The notes under the pieces are model-generated. The model made no database searches. It was not told the origin of the DNA and was given only the letters and a program-made list of their open reading frames with translations. The translations under genes were made by a program, and so were the position numbers. From the NCBI GenBank assembly GCA_965224415.1, contig CBDCZB010000002.1, positions 248,001 to 312,000 on the forward strand: a stretch of 64,000 nt of DNA, written 5' to 3'. Numbering within the stretch: position 1 is the stretch's first letter; each line of letters opens with the position of its first letter. This stretch comes from DAOUJI01 sp965224415. Its GTDB lineage: Bacteria; Chloroflexota; Dehalococcoidia; Lucifugimonadales; JAGWBF01. This document shows positions 51,042 to 58,932 of this stretch, piece after piece.

Positions 51042-51470
51042 TTATAAGGAACATCTCTTGACGGCGTCGACTATGGCCTGGATGTCCCAATCGACCATCT
51101 CCTTAGCGGCTTCGGCCAGCTGCTCCCATTGAGGACGCCGAGTCTCAACCTCCGGCTTGATGCCCACTATCGGTTTCTCCAGGTGTCCCGCTATCTCGAG
51201 CTCGTGTTGAATCCACTTGCGAGTCGACGGCCTAATAATCGAAAAGACGACGACGCAGCCGGCTCCTGACATCTGCTCTTGAAGCATATCTCTCAGAGTG
51301 TAGAACCCAACGTCGCTGACGGGGTCCAGCGCCGGGTCGAACCGGACATCGCTGTGGTTCCTCCACTCGAAGCCTGGGTGAGCGTCGAGTTGGGAGACCA
51401 GGCGGTTGTACTCCTCGTCATACGCCCATCCGTGGCTGATGAAAAGGTCATAGATTTTCTCTGGCGCCAT
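51042..51470 (-). CDS. TIR-like (DUF1863/MTH538) domain protein
   Basis: 142 aa, consisting only of the domain. Motifs: IYDLFISHGWAYDEEYNRLV at the start, FEWRNHSDVRFDP (~34-46), GCVVVFSIIRPSTRKWIQHELEIAG (~71-96, split by the strand), ending KPIVGIKPE. This is the TIR-like fold found in ThsB of Thoeris and in other stress or defence contexts; Glu in WIQHELEIA is a candidate catalytic residue. No ThsA (SIR2-SLOG) or other effector is nearby. It follows the permease pair by 69 bases on the same strand. Confidence 0.8.
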   Translation of the reverse strand: MAPEKIYDLFISHGWAYDEEYNRLVSQLDAHPGFEWRNHSDVRFDPALDPVSDVGFYTLRDMLQEQMSGAGCVVVFSIIRPSTRKWIQHELEIAGHLEKPIVGIKPEVETRRPQWEQLAEAAKEMVDWDIQAIVDAVKRCSL

Positions 51471-51539
51471 TCAGAATATCCTGTCTGTGAAAATGGTCCC
51501 TGCACTTACGAGCTGTCGATTCAAGGGCTTTCCTACGTC

Positions 51540-52451
51540 TTAACGCGATCCGCGAAGGCGGGGGTCCAACTCGTCCCGCAACGCGTCTCCCATCAAATTC
51601 CAGGCGAACACGACGATGGCCAGGGCCAGGCCAGGGAACACTCCCAGCCAGGGCGCCAGGTCGATGCCCGACGACGCCGCCTGGTTCAACATGCCGCCCC
51701 AAGTTGGTATGTTGGGAGGAACTCCAAGGCCGAGGAAGCTGAGAGAAGCCTCCGCGATTATAGCGAAGCCCAGAGAGAAGGTGGCGAAGACGATATAGAT
51801 AGCCAGGCAGTTGGGCGCCATGTGCCGCAGGATTATCCGCCAATGGCTGGCTCCCACGGCCCGCGCCGCCAACACGTAGTCCGTCTCCTTTACGCTCAGC
51901 GCTTGGGAGCGAATCGTCCGGGCCGAACGAGGTATCAGCCCAAAGCTCAAAGCAGCGATAACGTTGTTTATAGACGGTTCCAGGACTGTGATGATAGCCA
52001 GCACCAGGACGAGCCCGGGAAAAGCAAGTATCGCATCCATGATTCTTTGGACGAAAAGGTCGGCCGCTCCTCCGAAGTAGGCGCTGGCCATGCCGATGAT
52101 GAAGCCGATGGTGACTCCTATGGCCACTGCGGAGAACCCGACCCGCAGGGAAATCCGGGACCCGTGGACCAGCCTGGTGTATACGTCCCGGCCCAACTCG
52201 TCGGTGCCCAGCCACGCTTCCTTGCTCGGGGGTTCGAGCGTCATGGCGCTGGTGCCGGACGGTATCTTGGTTGTGATGACGTCTGCCAGGATGGCCAATA
52301 GCACGAGAAGGATGGCCAATAAGACCCCAAGGGCCCCCAAGGGCCTGCTGCGGGCAACGTTCCACAAGTTCCGCAGAAATCCGTGCCTCGGGCGCATGTC
52401 CAAGCTGACTGCCTGATCGTCCGCAGCGGTTGTAGGTCGGCCAAGTCTCAT
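51540..52451 (-). CDS. Oligopeptide-type ABC permease (DppC/OppC-like)
   Basis: 303 aa with about six membrane segments. The N-terminal OppC segment ends in WLGTDELGRDVYTRLVHGSR (~82-101), and the coupling EAA loop is AVGASHWRIILRHMAPN near 197. It forms the inner-membrane channel with the DppB-like protein encoded 28 bases upstream. No OppD/OppF ATPase genes lie in the window, so the energising subunits must be encoded elsewhere. Confidence 0.9.
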   Translation of the reverse strand: MRLGRPTTAADDQAVSLDMRPRHGFLRNLWNVARSRPLGALGVLLAILLVLLAILADVITTKIPSGTSAMTLEPPSKEAWLGTDELGRDVYTRLVHGSRISLRVGFSAVAIGVTIGFIIGMASAYFGGAADLFVQRIMDAILAFPGLVLVLAIITVLEPSINNVIAALSFGLIPRSARTIRSQALSVKETDYVLAARAVGASHWRIILRHMAPNCLAIYIVFATFSLGFAIIAEASLSFLGLGVPPNIPTWGGMLNQAASSGIDLAPWLGVFPGLALAIVVFAWNLMGDALRDELDPRLRGSR

Positions 52452-52479
52452 TTTCTATCCTGATCCATTGACCGACGCC

Positions 52480-53439
52480 CTAGGCGTACCGTATTCGTGG
52501 GTCCAACCAACCGTAGAGCAGGTCGACCATGAGATTGATCGTCACGACGAAGAATGTTATGACCATGACCGTAGACTGGACCGTCGTATAGTCCCTGTGG
52601 AAGATGGCGTCTATCATGAGGCTCCCCATGCCAGGCACCGCGAAGATTCTCTCTATTATTATCGTCCCCGCTATCAACTGCTGGAACTCCAGTCCGGATA
52701 TGGTAACCACCGGCAACAGAGCGTTCTTCAGGGCATGCCTCCCAATCACCACGAAGTCGCTGAGCCCTTTGGACCTGGCCGTACGTACGTAGTCTTCCCG
52801 TAAGACCTCCAACATGGAAGACCGCGTGACCCTGGCCACGATGGACATGTTGTTGAACCCCAAGGCAATTGCCGGCAGATAGAGTTGCTCCAAGTTCTTG
52901 ACTGGATTGTCCCAGAGATGGACGTATCCGAAGATGGGCAGGTAGTCGAACCACTTGACAAGGAAGTAAATCACCAGGATACCCACCCAGAAGGTGGGCA
53001 TGGCAACCCCTCCGATGGAAATCACCCTTGCGACGTAGTCTATGGCGGTGTCCTGCCTAACGGCGGATACGATTCCCAGGGGTATGGCCACCGCCGCAGC
53101 CATGAGCACCGCCAGGATGGCCAACTCGATGGTGATGGGGATTTTCTGCTTCAGGTCGTCCCCGATTGGAGTCCGGTAAAAGACCGACGTTCCGAAGTCC
53201 AGACGGACCATGTCCCATATCCACGTTCCATACTGGACGATCAGGCTTCTGTCCGTACCGAGCTCCGCCCTAAGCTCGGCCAGTTGTTCTTGGGTGAAAC
53301 TCCCTTCGCCCTCGTCACCGACCAGGTAGGCAAGCGCAGGGTCTCCCGGGATCAATCGCATGAGCAAGAAGACCATCACGGTGACCAGGAACATCGTGGG
53401 GACGAAGAGAAGTATTCTTTTCAGGATGTAAGTTTGCAA
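52480..53439 (-). CDS. Oligopeptide-type ABC permease (DppB/OppB-like)
   Basis: 319 aa. Start is TTG at 53439 with a weak ribosome site. LKRILLFVPTMFLVTVMVFLLMRL forms helix 1 (split), PGDPALAYLVGDEG follows as in all DppB proteins, and the EAA loop is TARSKGLSDFVVIGRHALKNALLP (~220-243). It lies between the second binding protein and DppC in one operon. Confidence 0.9.
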   Translation of the reverse strand: MQTYILKRILLFVPTMFLVTVMVFLLMRLIPGDPALAYLVGDEGEGSFTQEQLAELRAELGTDRSLIVQYGTWIWDMVRLDFGTSVFYRTPIGDDLKQKIPITIELAILAVLMAAAVAIPLGIVSAVRQDTAIDYVARVISIGGVAMPTFWVGILVIYFLVKWFDYLPIFGYVHLWDNPVKNLEQLYLPAIALGFNNMSIVARVTRSSMLEVLREDYVRTARSKGLSDFVVIGRHALKNALLPVVTISGLEFQQLIAGTIIIERIFAVPGMGSLMIDAIFHRDYTTVQSTVMVITFFVVTINLMVDLLYGWLDPRIRYA

Positions 53440-53572
53440 CTCGTCTTAATCCCCATCGACAGGTGGTGAAACGGCGCCGCAGTAATTGGGCGCGGGAAGC
53501 CGGGCCCTGGCGGCATGGGAAGAAGAGCAGGCCAACCAGGTCACAACCGTGTCCGCCTGCTGTCCATGCATA

Positions 53573-55465
53573 TCAAGGTCTATCACCGATAACAGTGTAA
53601 TTGTCCTCAAACCACACATGCTCGAACTTGAGGTATGCCCCGGAGTTTCCGACGGGATGGAAGTTTTTGATTTTATTGTTCACCCAGTCGGCTCCTGTGC
53701 GATAGTTCATTATAGCCCATCCGCTTCTGCCGTCCTCTAGGAGTTTTCCTGCTTCCAGGGTCAGAGTCCTACGCTTATCGATATCCAACTCGGCCGAGAT
53801 TTGCTGCGACAACTCGACTACTCTCGGGTCGCTCCAATCACTGTAGTTCCTTTCCCCTCCAACGAGGTAAAGGCTCTGGAGATAGGCGTCTGGATCAATT
53901 GAAAGGATTCCAGTGCCGAAGGCTGACAGGTCCCAGTCGCCGGACTCCAGCCTGCTCCGCGATGTTGCGGTGTCCACCTGCTTAACGGGGGCGTCGATGT
54001 TCAAGTATCTCTTAAGCTGGTCTGAAAACACCTGGCCCATTTCTATGAAGTTTGAAATGGTCTCACCGAGAATCTCGCTCTTGAAGCCGTCGGGGTAACC
54101 TGCCTCGGCCAGTAATCTTCGGGCTTCGGCCAGGTCCTCGGGATGCTTCTCGCCGTTAAGCTCCCTGTAGCCCGGAATGTTGCTCTGTTCCTCTTGAGAG
54201 AGGTAGAACCAGCTGCCGGTGAGGAAGGGCGCTCCGATAAGAGGCTCGTCCAGGATCTTGTTGAACTCCTGGCGGTAGAGGGCCAGGTTAATCGCTTTGC
54301 GCACGTTCTCATCATCAAAGGGCGACTTTTTAGTGTTGAACATCAGGCCGCTGGGCGATCCCCCGGTGTTCTCAAAGTAGGACATTTTCTCGCCCAGGCG
54401 CTCAGCCAACTGTCTTGCCTGGGCCTTCTGGAGGTTGCATATGCCGCTGCACAGAAGAAGCTTCTCTGTCTCGAAGCCCGCCACTATGGTCCCTCTATCC
54501 CGAATAATGAACCAGTCCATGCCGTCGAAATAGGGACGCCCGTCTTTGAAGTAGTCGTCGTTCCTCTCGTAATGCAGGGACACATCCTTGATGGATTTCG
54601 TGAGTTTAAAGGGCCCGGAGGTGACTTGATTGTCTTCCGTTAACTCTATGCCCGTCTCCAGATGGTGTTTGGGGTATACCTTCTCATAGTCCAGGCCCAG
54701 GAAGGGTAAAAATCCCGCGGCCGGTGTCCTGGTCGTGACCTGAACGGTATGCTCATCTACGGCTAGGGCGTTCCCGCTCTCGTAGTAGGTTCGGAGTTGG
54801 CCGGCCCTTGGCCTACGAGCGTCGGGGTCAACGATGCTGTCCAAACTGAAGACTACGTCGGCGGCGGTCACGGGCATGCCATCCGACCAGTTTGCCGCGA
54901 ACAGGTGGAAGGTCCAAGTCAGGCCGTCATCGGAGACTTCCCAGCTGCTGGCCAGGTCTCCCCTGATGTCGAACTCGTCGAAGGTCTCGGGATTCAGCTC
55001 CACGATCCCGTTGTACAGGACCGAGTTGTTCGACAGGCACCCGCTGGTGGACCCACATTCCCATATATGGAACCCCGTCGGAGTGCGGGGGGCATGCATG
55101 GGCACAACCATTCCCTGCTTGCCTTGCCGTTCATATAGTGACGATGGCGCCGCCGGCAAAGGAACGGCCGTGGGCGGCGGCGGCGTGGCCGTGGGCGGCG
55201 GCGTGGCAGTGGCTGCCGGTGACATGGCCGTGGGCGCCGGTGACGTGGCCGTGGCTGCCGGTGACATGGCGGTGGCTGCCGGTGACGTGGCCGTGGGCGC
55301 CGGTGACGTGGCCGTGGGCTGTACTGTTGATGTTGGGGGAACTGGCGTAGCCTCCGGTGTTGACGTAGATGCGGCGTCCCCGCCGCATCCTGAGCCTAAC
55401 GCCAAGAGAGCCGCCAACGGAGCGGCAACCAGAATAGTGGGTTTGAACAACCATCGCAGGTGCAT
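53573..55465 (-). CDS. Oligopeptide-type ABC substrate-binding lipoprotein 2
   Basis: 630 aa, ATG behind GAGAGGAG. Lipobox in LALGSGC at ~22-28, then a linker built from a 7-residue repeat (ATSPAPT, ATSPAAT, AMSPAAT) encoded by a 21-bp tandem repeat, then SBP_bac_5: GDLASSWEVSDDGLTWTFHL, VTSGPFKLTKSIKDVSLHYE, KAINLALYRQEF, LLAEAGYPDGFK, and the closing FEDNYTVIGDRP shared with binding protein 1. The shared ends show the two binding proteins are paralogues. First gene of the SBP-DppB-DppC operon. Confidence 0.9.
   Translation of the reverse strand: MHLRWLFKPTILVAAPLAALLALGSGCGGDAASTSTPEATPVPPTSTVQPTATSPAPTATSPAATAMSPAATATSPAPTAMSPAATATPPPTATPPPPTAVPLPAAPSSLYERQGKQGMVVPMHAPRTPTGFHIWECGSTSGCLSNNSVLYNGIVELNPETFDEFDIRGDLASSWEVSDDGLTWTFHLFAANWSDGMPVTAADVVFSLDSIVDPDARRPRAGQLRTYYESGNALAVDEHTVQVTTRTPAAGFLPFLGLDYEKVYPKHHLETGIELTEDNQVTSGPFKLTKSIKDVSLHYERNDDYFKDGRPYFDGMDWFIIRDRGTIVAGFETEKLLLCSGICNLQKAQARQLAERLGEKMSYFENTGGSPSGLMFNTKKSPFDDENVRKAINLALYRQEFNKILDEPLIGAPFLTGSWFYLSQEEQSNIPGYRELNGEKHPEDLAEARRLLAEAGYPDGFKSEILGETISNFIEMGQVFSDQLKRYLNIDAPVKQVDTATSRSRLESGDWDLSAFGTGILSIDPDAYLQSLYLVGGERNYSDWSDPRVVELSQQISAELDIDKRRTLTLEAGKLLEDGRSGWAIMNYRTGADWVNNKIKNFHPVGNSGAYLKFEHVWFEDNYTVIGDRP
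55170..55330. repeat. 21-bp tandem repeat in binding-protein linker
   Basis: Imperfect 21-bp units of the form GCCGTGGCTGCCGGTGACATG are repeated about six to seven times in frame, coding Ala/Thr/Ser/Pro heptads. Copy number is likely to vary between strains and would set the length of the lipoprotein stalk. Confidence 0.8.
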
Positions 55466-55654
55466 GATTCTCCTCTCAGAGCCGCAAGCTTATGGATACA
55501 CGATCCAACATCGGACCTGGACAGCGTCGCATGATCATCATCTATGAAGAACCATCAAGCGATCTTATTGGCAAACGATCTTATGGCGCCTGGACCTCCT
55601 AAAGCCCCACGGAAGAGGCTGGCGTGGGAACGTCATAATGCGGCGGATGGCAAA

Positions 55655-55990
55655 TTATCCTATTGGTATGGACAGTGTCACTCGGGGCTCTTCTCCCACA
55701 GCGCGGAAGATATGGCCGTGTCCGGTCTCATCCTCGGCCACTATGACGTCGCCTCGGACTATGCGCCTGACACTCCCGTCGGCGTTTTCAACCTCCACCT
55801 CTCCGGACAACAACATCACATACTGGCGACGCGGACAGGGGTGGTAGTCGCTGACCGCTTTTGCCGGACCCTGACCCAAGTTAATCGTGCCTTCTCCTGG
55901 ACGGGAAACTATTTCCGCCAACCGGTCTATGGTCAGGTCTTCAAAGTGGGACTCACCGTCATCGCCGGAATAGATTCGGACTATCTGCAC
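55655..55990 (-). CDS. Small cupin-fold protein, copy 2
   Basis: 111 aa, GTG start behind AGGGAGG. It aligns over its whole length with the protein at 47734 (RIYSGDDGESHFEDLTI, PRRQYVMLLSGEVEVENADG, GHGHIFRAVGEEPRVTL). Together with the second binding protein it mirrors the first cupin/binding-protein pair, suggesting duplication of a unit. The amidohydrolase gene lies upstream on the same strand, 121 bases away. Confidence 0.78.
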   Translation of the reverse strand: MQIVRIYSGDDGESHFEDLTIDRLAEIVSRPGEGTINLGQGPAKAVSDYHPCPRRQYVMLLSGEVEVENADGSVRRIVRGDVIVAEDETGHGHIFRAVGEEPRVTLSIPIG

Positions 55991-56111
55991 GGTTGCCTCC
56001 CTTTAAGATTGATGCCTTTGACGCCGATGTCCAGCAGCGGAATTTCACCAGTCCAACTGCGGCCCCATTTCCTGAATGACCTTGCATCGGATGGGCCTCA
56101 GGCCGACCGGA

Positions 56112-57290
56112 CTAACCGGACTTGACGTCCTCCAAGCGGAAGAAGTCAACTGCATTCCCAGCCACTATCTTGTACCTCTCGTCATCGGGGACGCCAACCA
56201 TGGCCTCCTCGATCACGTCGATGGAGTGGGGCCAGTCGCATTCCGAATGAGGGAAGTCGCTGGACCACATGATGTTTTCAACCCCGATCTCGTGGCGCAT
56301 CCGCACTCCCACCGGATTGCGCATGAACCCCCAAAGGAAGTGGTCACGGAGGTATTCGCTGGGTTTGCGGGAAAGGGGGGCAAGCCCGAGCTCCTGCTCG
56401 CCCACATGGTGGAGCCTGGCATACAGGTCATCGAACTGGTCGTAGTAGTTGGGTATCCAGCCGATCTGAGTCTCGGCCATGAATACTCTCAGGTTAGGGA
56501 ACCTGTCGAAGACTCCCGAAAGGACCATCTGGGTGGAGTTGTAACCGCCACTGATGGCATAGCGGGCGCACCTCTTGATGAAGTCGGTAACGTGGGGGTT
56601 CAGCGCCATGGGCCCCGGCTTCTTGGGGTACTGGCCCATGAGCCCGTCCTTATAGTACTGGTGAGAACCTATCTGCACGTGGATTGTGACAGGCATGTCG
56701 AGGTCCAGTGAAGCGGCCCAGAAACGGTCGTCCTCGGGGCTTGTAACGTCCTTGCCGGCCGGGTACTTGTTGAGGACAACGCCGGCTATCCCCGGCATCT
56801 TCCGCACCCGCTCCATTTCCTCAATGGCGTCCTCGATTCCCGTGTCCGGGATCTGGGCCAACCCCAGGAGGCGGTCCGGCGCCGGCGAGCAGTAATCGGA
56901 CAAGAAATCGTTGTAGGCGCGGTTCATGGCCAGAAAAGCCTCGGGGTCCTTCACAGACCGGATGCCCTGGGAACCGCCCCCGGGGAAAAGCGCCTCTGCG
57001 TCGATTCCATCCTGGTCCTGCTCCCTCAGCCGCGACTCCGGGTCTCCCGTGCCGTGCTGCTCTTCGGCGGTTACACCTATCCATTGGAAGTCGCCGTAGG
57101 GCTTCCCGGCGCAAAGGGCCAGCCCGACGGGATGGACTCCCCCTTCGCCTATCACAGCGTCACCGCCTTCGGGCAATAAAAGCCGGCGGGGCGCTCTGTC
57201 TCGGTATTTAGACGGTATCCGATCGGTCCATTTCCAGACCGGCACCTCCAGGTGCGAATCGGCTGAGATCACCCTGTATTCTCTCGCCAT
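56112..57290 (-). CDS. Amidohydrolase family protein (COG2159-type)
   Basis: 392 aa, ATG at 57290 behind GGAGG. Metal-dependent TIM-barrel hydrolase/decarboxylase features: VISADSHLEVP at the N-terminus, DQDGIDAEALFP (~95), LDMPVTIHVQIGSHQ (~213), and IMWSSDFPHSECDWPHS near 345 with the conserved Asp. Members include ACMSD-like decarboxylases and amide hydrolases; the substrate is not evident. The open frame extends 46 codons further upstream with no similarity. Confidence 0.88.
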   Translation of the reverse strand: MAREYRVISADSHLEVPVWKWTDRIPSKYRDRAPRRLLLPEGGDAVIGEGGVHPVGLALCAGKPYGDFQWIGVTAEEQHGTGDPESRLREQDQDGIDAEALFPGGGSQGIRSVKDPEAFLAMNRAYNDFLSDYCSPAPDRLLGLAQIPDTGIEDAIEEMERVRKMPGIAGVVLNKYPAGKDVTSPEDDRFWAASLDLDMPVTIHVQIGSHQYYKDGLMGQYPKKPGPMALNPHVTDFIKRCARYAISGGYNSTQMVLSGVFDRFPNLRVFMAETQIGWIPNYYDQFDDLYARLHHVGEQELGLAPLSRKPSEYLRDHFLWGFMRNPVGVRMRHEIGVENIMWSSDFPHSECDWPHSIDVIEEAMVGVPDDERYKIVAGNAVDFFRLEDVKSG

Positions 57291-57350
57291 CTCATTTCCT
57301 CCAAAAGAAAATGTATGCCGTCGGTAGGTGGGTACCGGGACAGGCTTAAT

Positions 57351-57379
57351 AAAGTAACATCGGCATAGGTCAGTGTCAA
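57351..57379 (-). promoter_or_regulatory. Probable promoter of the amidohydrolase gene
   Basis: On the minus strand TTGACA (57374-57379) is perfect; 17 bases on lies TACTTT (57351-57356), a poor -10. Start near 57344 would leave a 50-base leader. Confidence 0.45.
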
Positions 57380-57510
57380 CAAAAAGCCCTATGTGGCGCA
57401 AGACCCCAAACCCCCAAGAATTGAGCAATTCAGTGGGATGCCGACGTCGTTAAAACAAGCCAATGGATTCGGACGGCGAACTATGATACGGTATAACGAA
57501 TATTTACTAG

Positions 57511-57528
57511 TTAGAGAAATAACATCTA
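57511..57528. repeat. 18-base direct repeat, copy 1
   Basis: TTAGAGAAATAACATCTA; the second copy at 58832-58849 differs by one base. The two flank the frameshifted gene at 57556-58684. Confidence 0.65.
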
Positions 57529-57555
57529 GGATAGAAATACAGGGGACCGAATCCC

Positions 57556-58684
57556 TTGAAATCCTTCCTCATCCCGAAATTACCAATGGTCCTGGCTCTC
57601 GTGGCAGTCGTAGCGTGGACTTGGACCATCGCCACCCTCTTCTTTGGAGACAACCCCCAACCGGCCCAAGCCGCCACCGTATCCGTTTCCGCACAAGACT
57701 CCCTCCAGGTGTTCCTGGTAATGGATTCTGCGAGGGTGCTGCTGGAAGAAGAGACCCAGTTGACCGTCGGCGGCAAAGCTGTCGGATACCGGGACAAGGT
57801 TGTTCCCTTGCCCCTGGAAGTGGAGGTCCACAACGCCACGTCGGATTGGTTGGCTATGCGGGTGACCGGCGACGCGCCCAACAGCGTCGTCCCGATTTTC
57901 GGTGACGTACACCTGCCTGGGTCCGAAGCCTCCGTCAATCTGGCTCCCAAGGGCGCCCCTGGTTCGGGGGTGATGGGGTTGTTGGACTTCCAATTGCATC
58001 AGACCGGCTCCTTACGTCGCGTGACGTCCATCGAGTTCACAACGCGCCAAGCCGACACCTCCCAACAACCGTCACTGCCAACCAGCCTGGGATTCGAGGA
58101 GGACTCGCTTGGAGAGCTGTGCTCATTCTTGGACGCTGATCCCATCCGGGATGAATTCCTGGAGTCCCACGGGGTCTCGTTCCGAGCCGGCGATGCCGAC
58201 GACGGTCTGGCCATTCTCCATGAATGCGGCAACTTCGGTCTGGACTCTCGCGGCGACGGAGACTATCTCCTGGTGGGCAACGAACGGGGTGAACTGGCTA
58301 ATGAAGGCTATCCTGAACTGCCGCTCATTGCAACCTTCACCGAGCCCGTCACGCAGGTTTCTTTAGTGGGCGGCGGCCGGGGTGAGAGCCGAGCCCGACA
58401 CTCTTTCTCTGACCCTAAGAGCCTACGCCTACGCCGGGGGATCCGGAGACGTGGTGGCAAGCAGTTCACTTGACGCTTCTATGCAATGGCAGCAACTGAA
58501 CGTCCAAGCGCCGGAGAACAAGTCTTTCAAGAGTGCAAAACTCACCAATGAATCGGATGTCCACTCCTACCTGGTGGACGACATGGAGTGGACATGGGCA
58601 CGTGAGGAGGAGGAGATTGAGTCGCCTGAGGAGGGTGCAACTCCTCCATCGTGCCTGGGGGTTTCAACTGCTTCTTCCCCTTGA
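57556..58684 (+). pseudogene. Exported protein gene with frameshift near its 3' end
   Basis: The first frame (57556-58473) begins with TTG behind AGGGGA and encodes a signal peptide (VLALVAVVAWTWTIATLFF, ending PAQAA) and a beta-rich domain. Near 58365-58381, in a GGCGGCGGCCGGGG tract, the sensible protein continues in the next frame: RAEPDTLSLTLRAYAYAG, ASMQWQQLNVQAPE and VDDMEWTW to a stop at 58682-58684. This reads as one jelly-roll type domain ending in a typical VDD motif. One extra base, either a real mutation or a sequencing error, would explain it. No specific function is recognised. Confidence 0.65.
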
Positions 58685-58690
58685 TACCAT
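58653..58690 (+). repeat. Diverged copy of the tRNA-Thr upstream flank
   Basis: 38 bases, 32 identical with no gap to 60567-60604, ending CTTCCCCTTGATACCAT. In both places a GCCCCAGTGGCGCA sequence follows 106-128 bases later, so this is a partial duplication of the tRNA-Thr region. Confidence 0.6.
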
Positions 58691-58817
58691 AGTAGAAGGA
58701 AAGTGTTGCGGGGCGGGCTCTCCGGACGCATCCAACTGGCATCGGGTCAGGCACCCGAACTTAACGGTACGCTGCAGCTTTCAAACTACTTGAAGCGGCT
58801 GCGTCTGGCTTCACAAG

Positions 58818-58831
58818 GCCCCAGTGGCGCA
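58818..58831 (+). repeat. Fragment of the tRNA-Thr gene (first 14 bases)
   Basis: GCCCCAGTGGCGCA is identical to bases 60710-60723 of the intact tRNA-Thr and then breaks off directly at the 18-base repeat 58832-58849. It may mark a former insertion or recombination point. Confidence 0.55.
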
Positions 58832-58849
58832 TTAGAGAAACAACATCTA
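58832..58849. repeat. 18-base direct repeat, copy 2
   Basis: TTAGAGAAACAACATCTA, 17 of 18 bases identical to 57511-57528, joined directly to the tRNA-Thr fragment. Confidence 0.65.
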
Positions 58850-58932
58850 AGTTTCCATCCTAGCGTCGTATGAGACTTCGGGTTAGTTGGTCCTTCTGAA
58901 GTGTCGCCTTCGGGTACGATTGTGCTTGATTA

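Noticed and set aside
51042..51470. Thoeris defence system
   Set aside because: Only the TIR-like half is present; no SIR2/SLOG ThsA gene or other defence gene lies nearby.
55170..55330. CRISPR-like repeat array
   Set aside because: The units are contiguous 21-bp repeats in a coding linker with no spacers and no cas genes.
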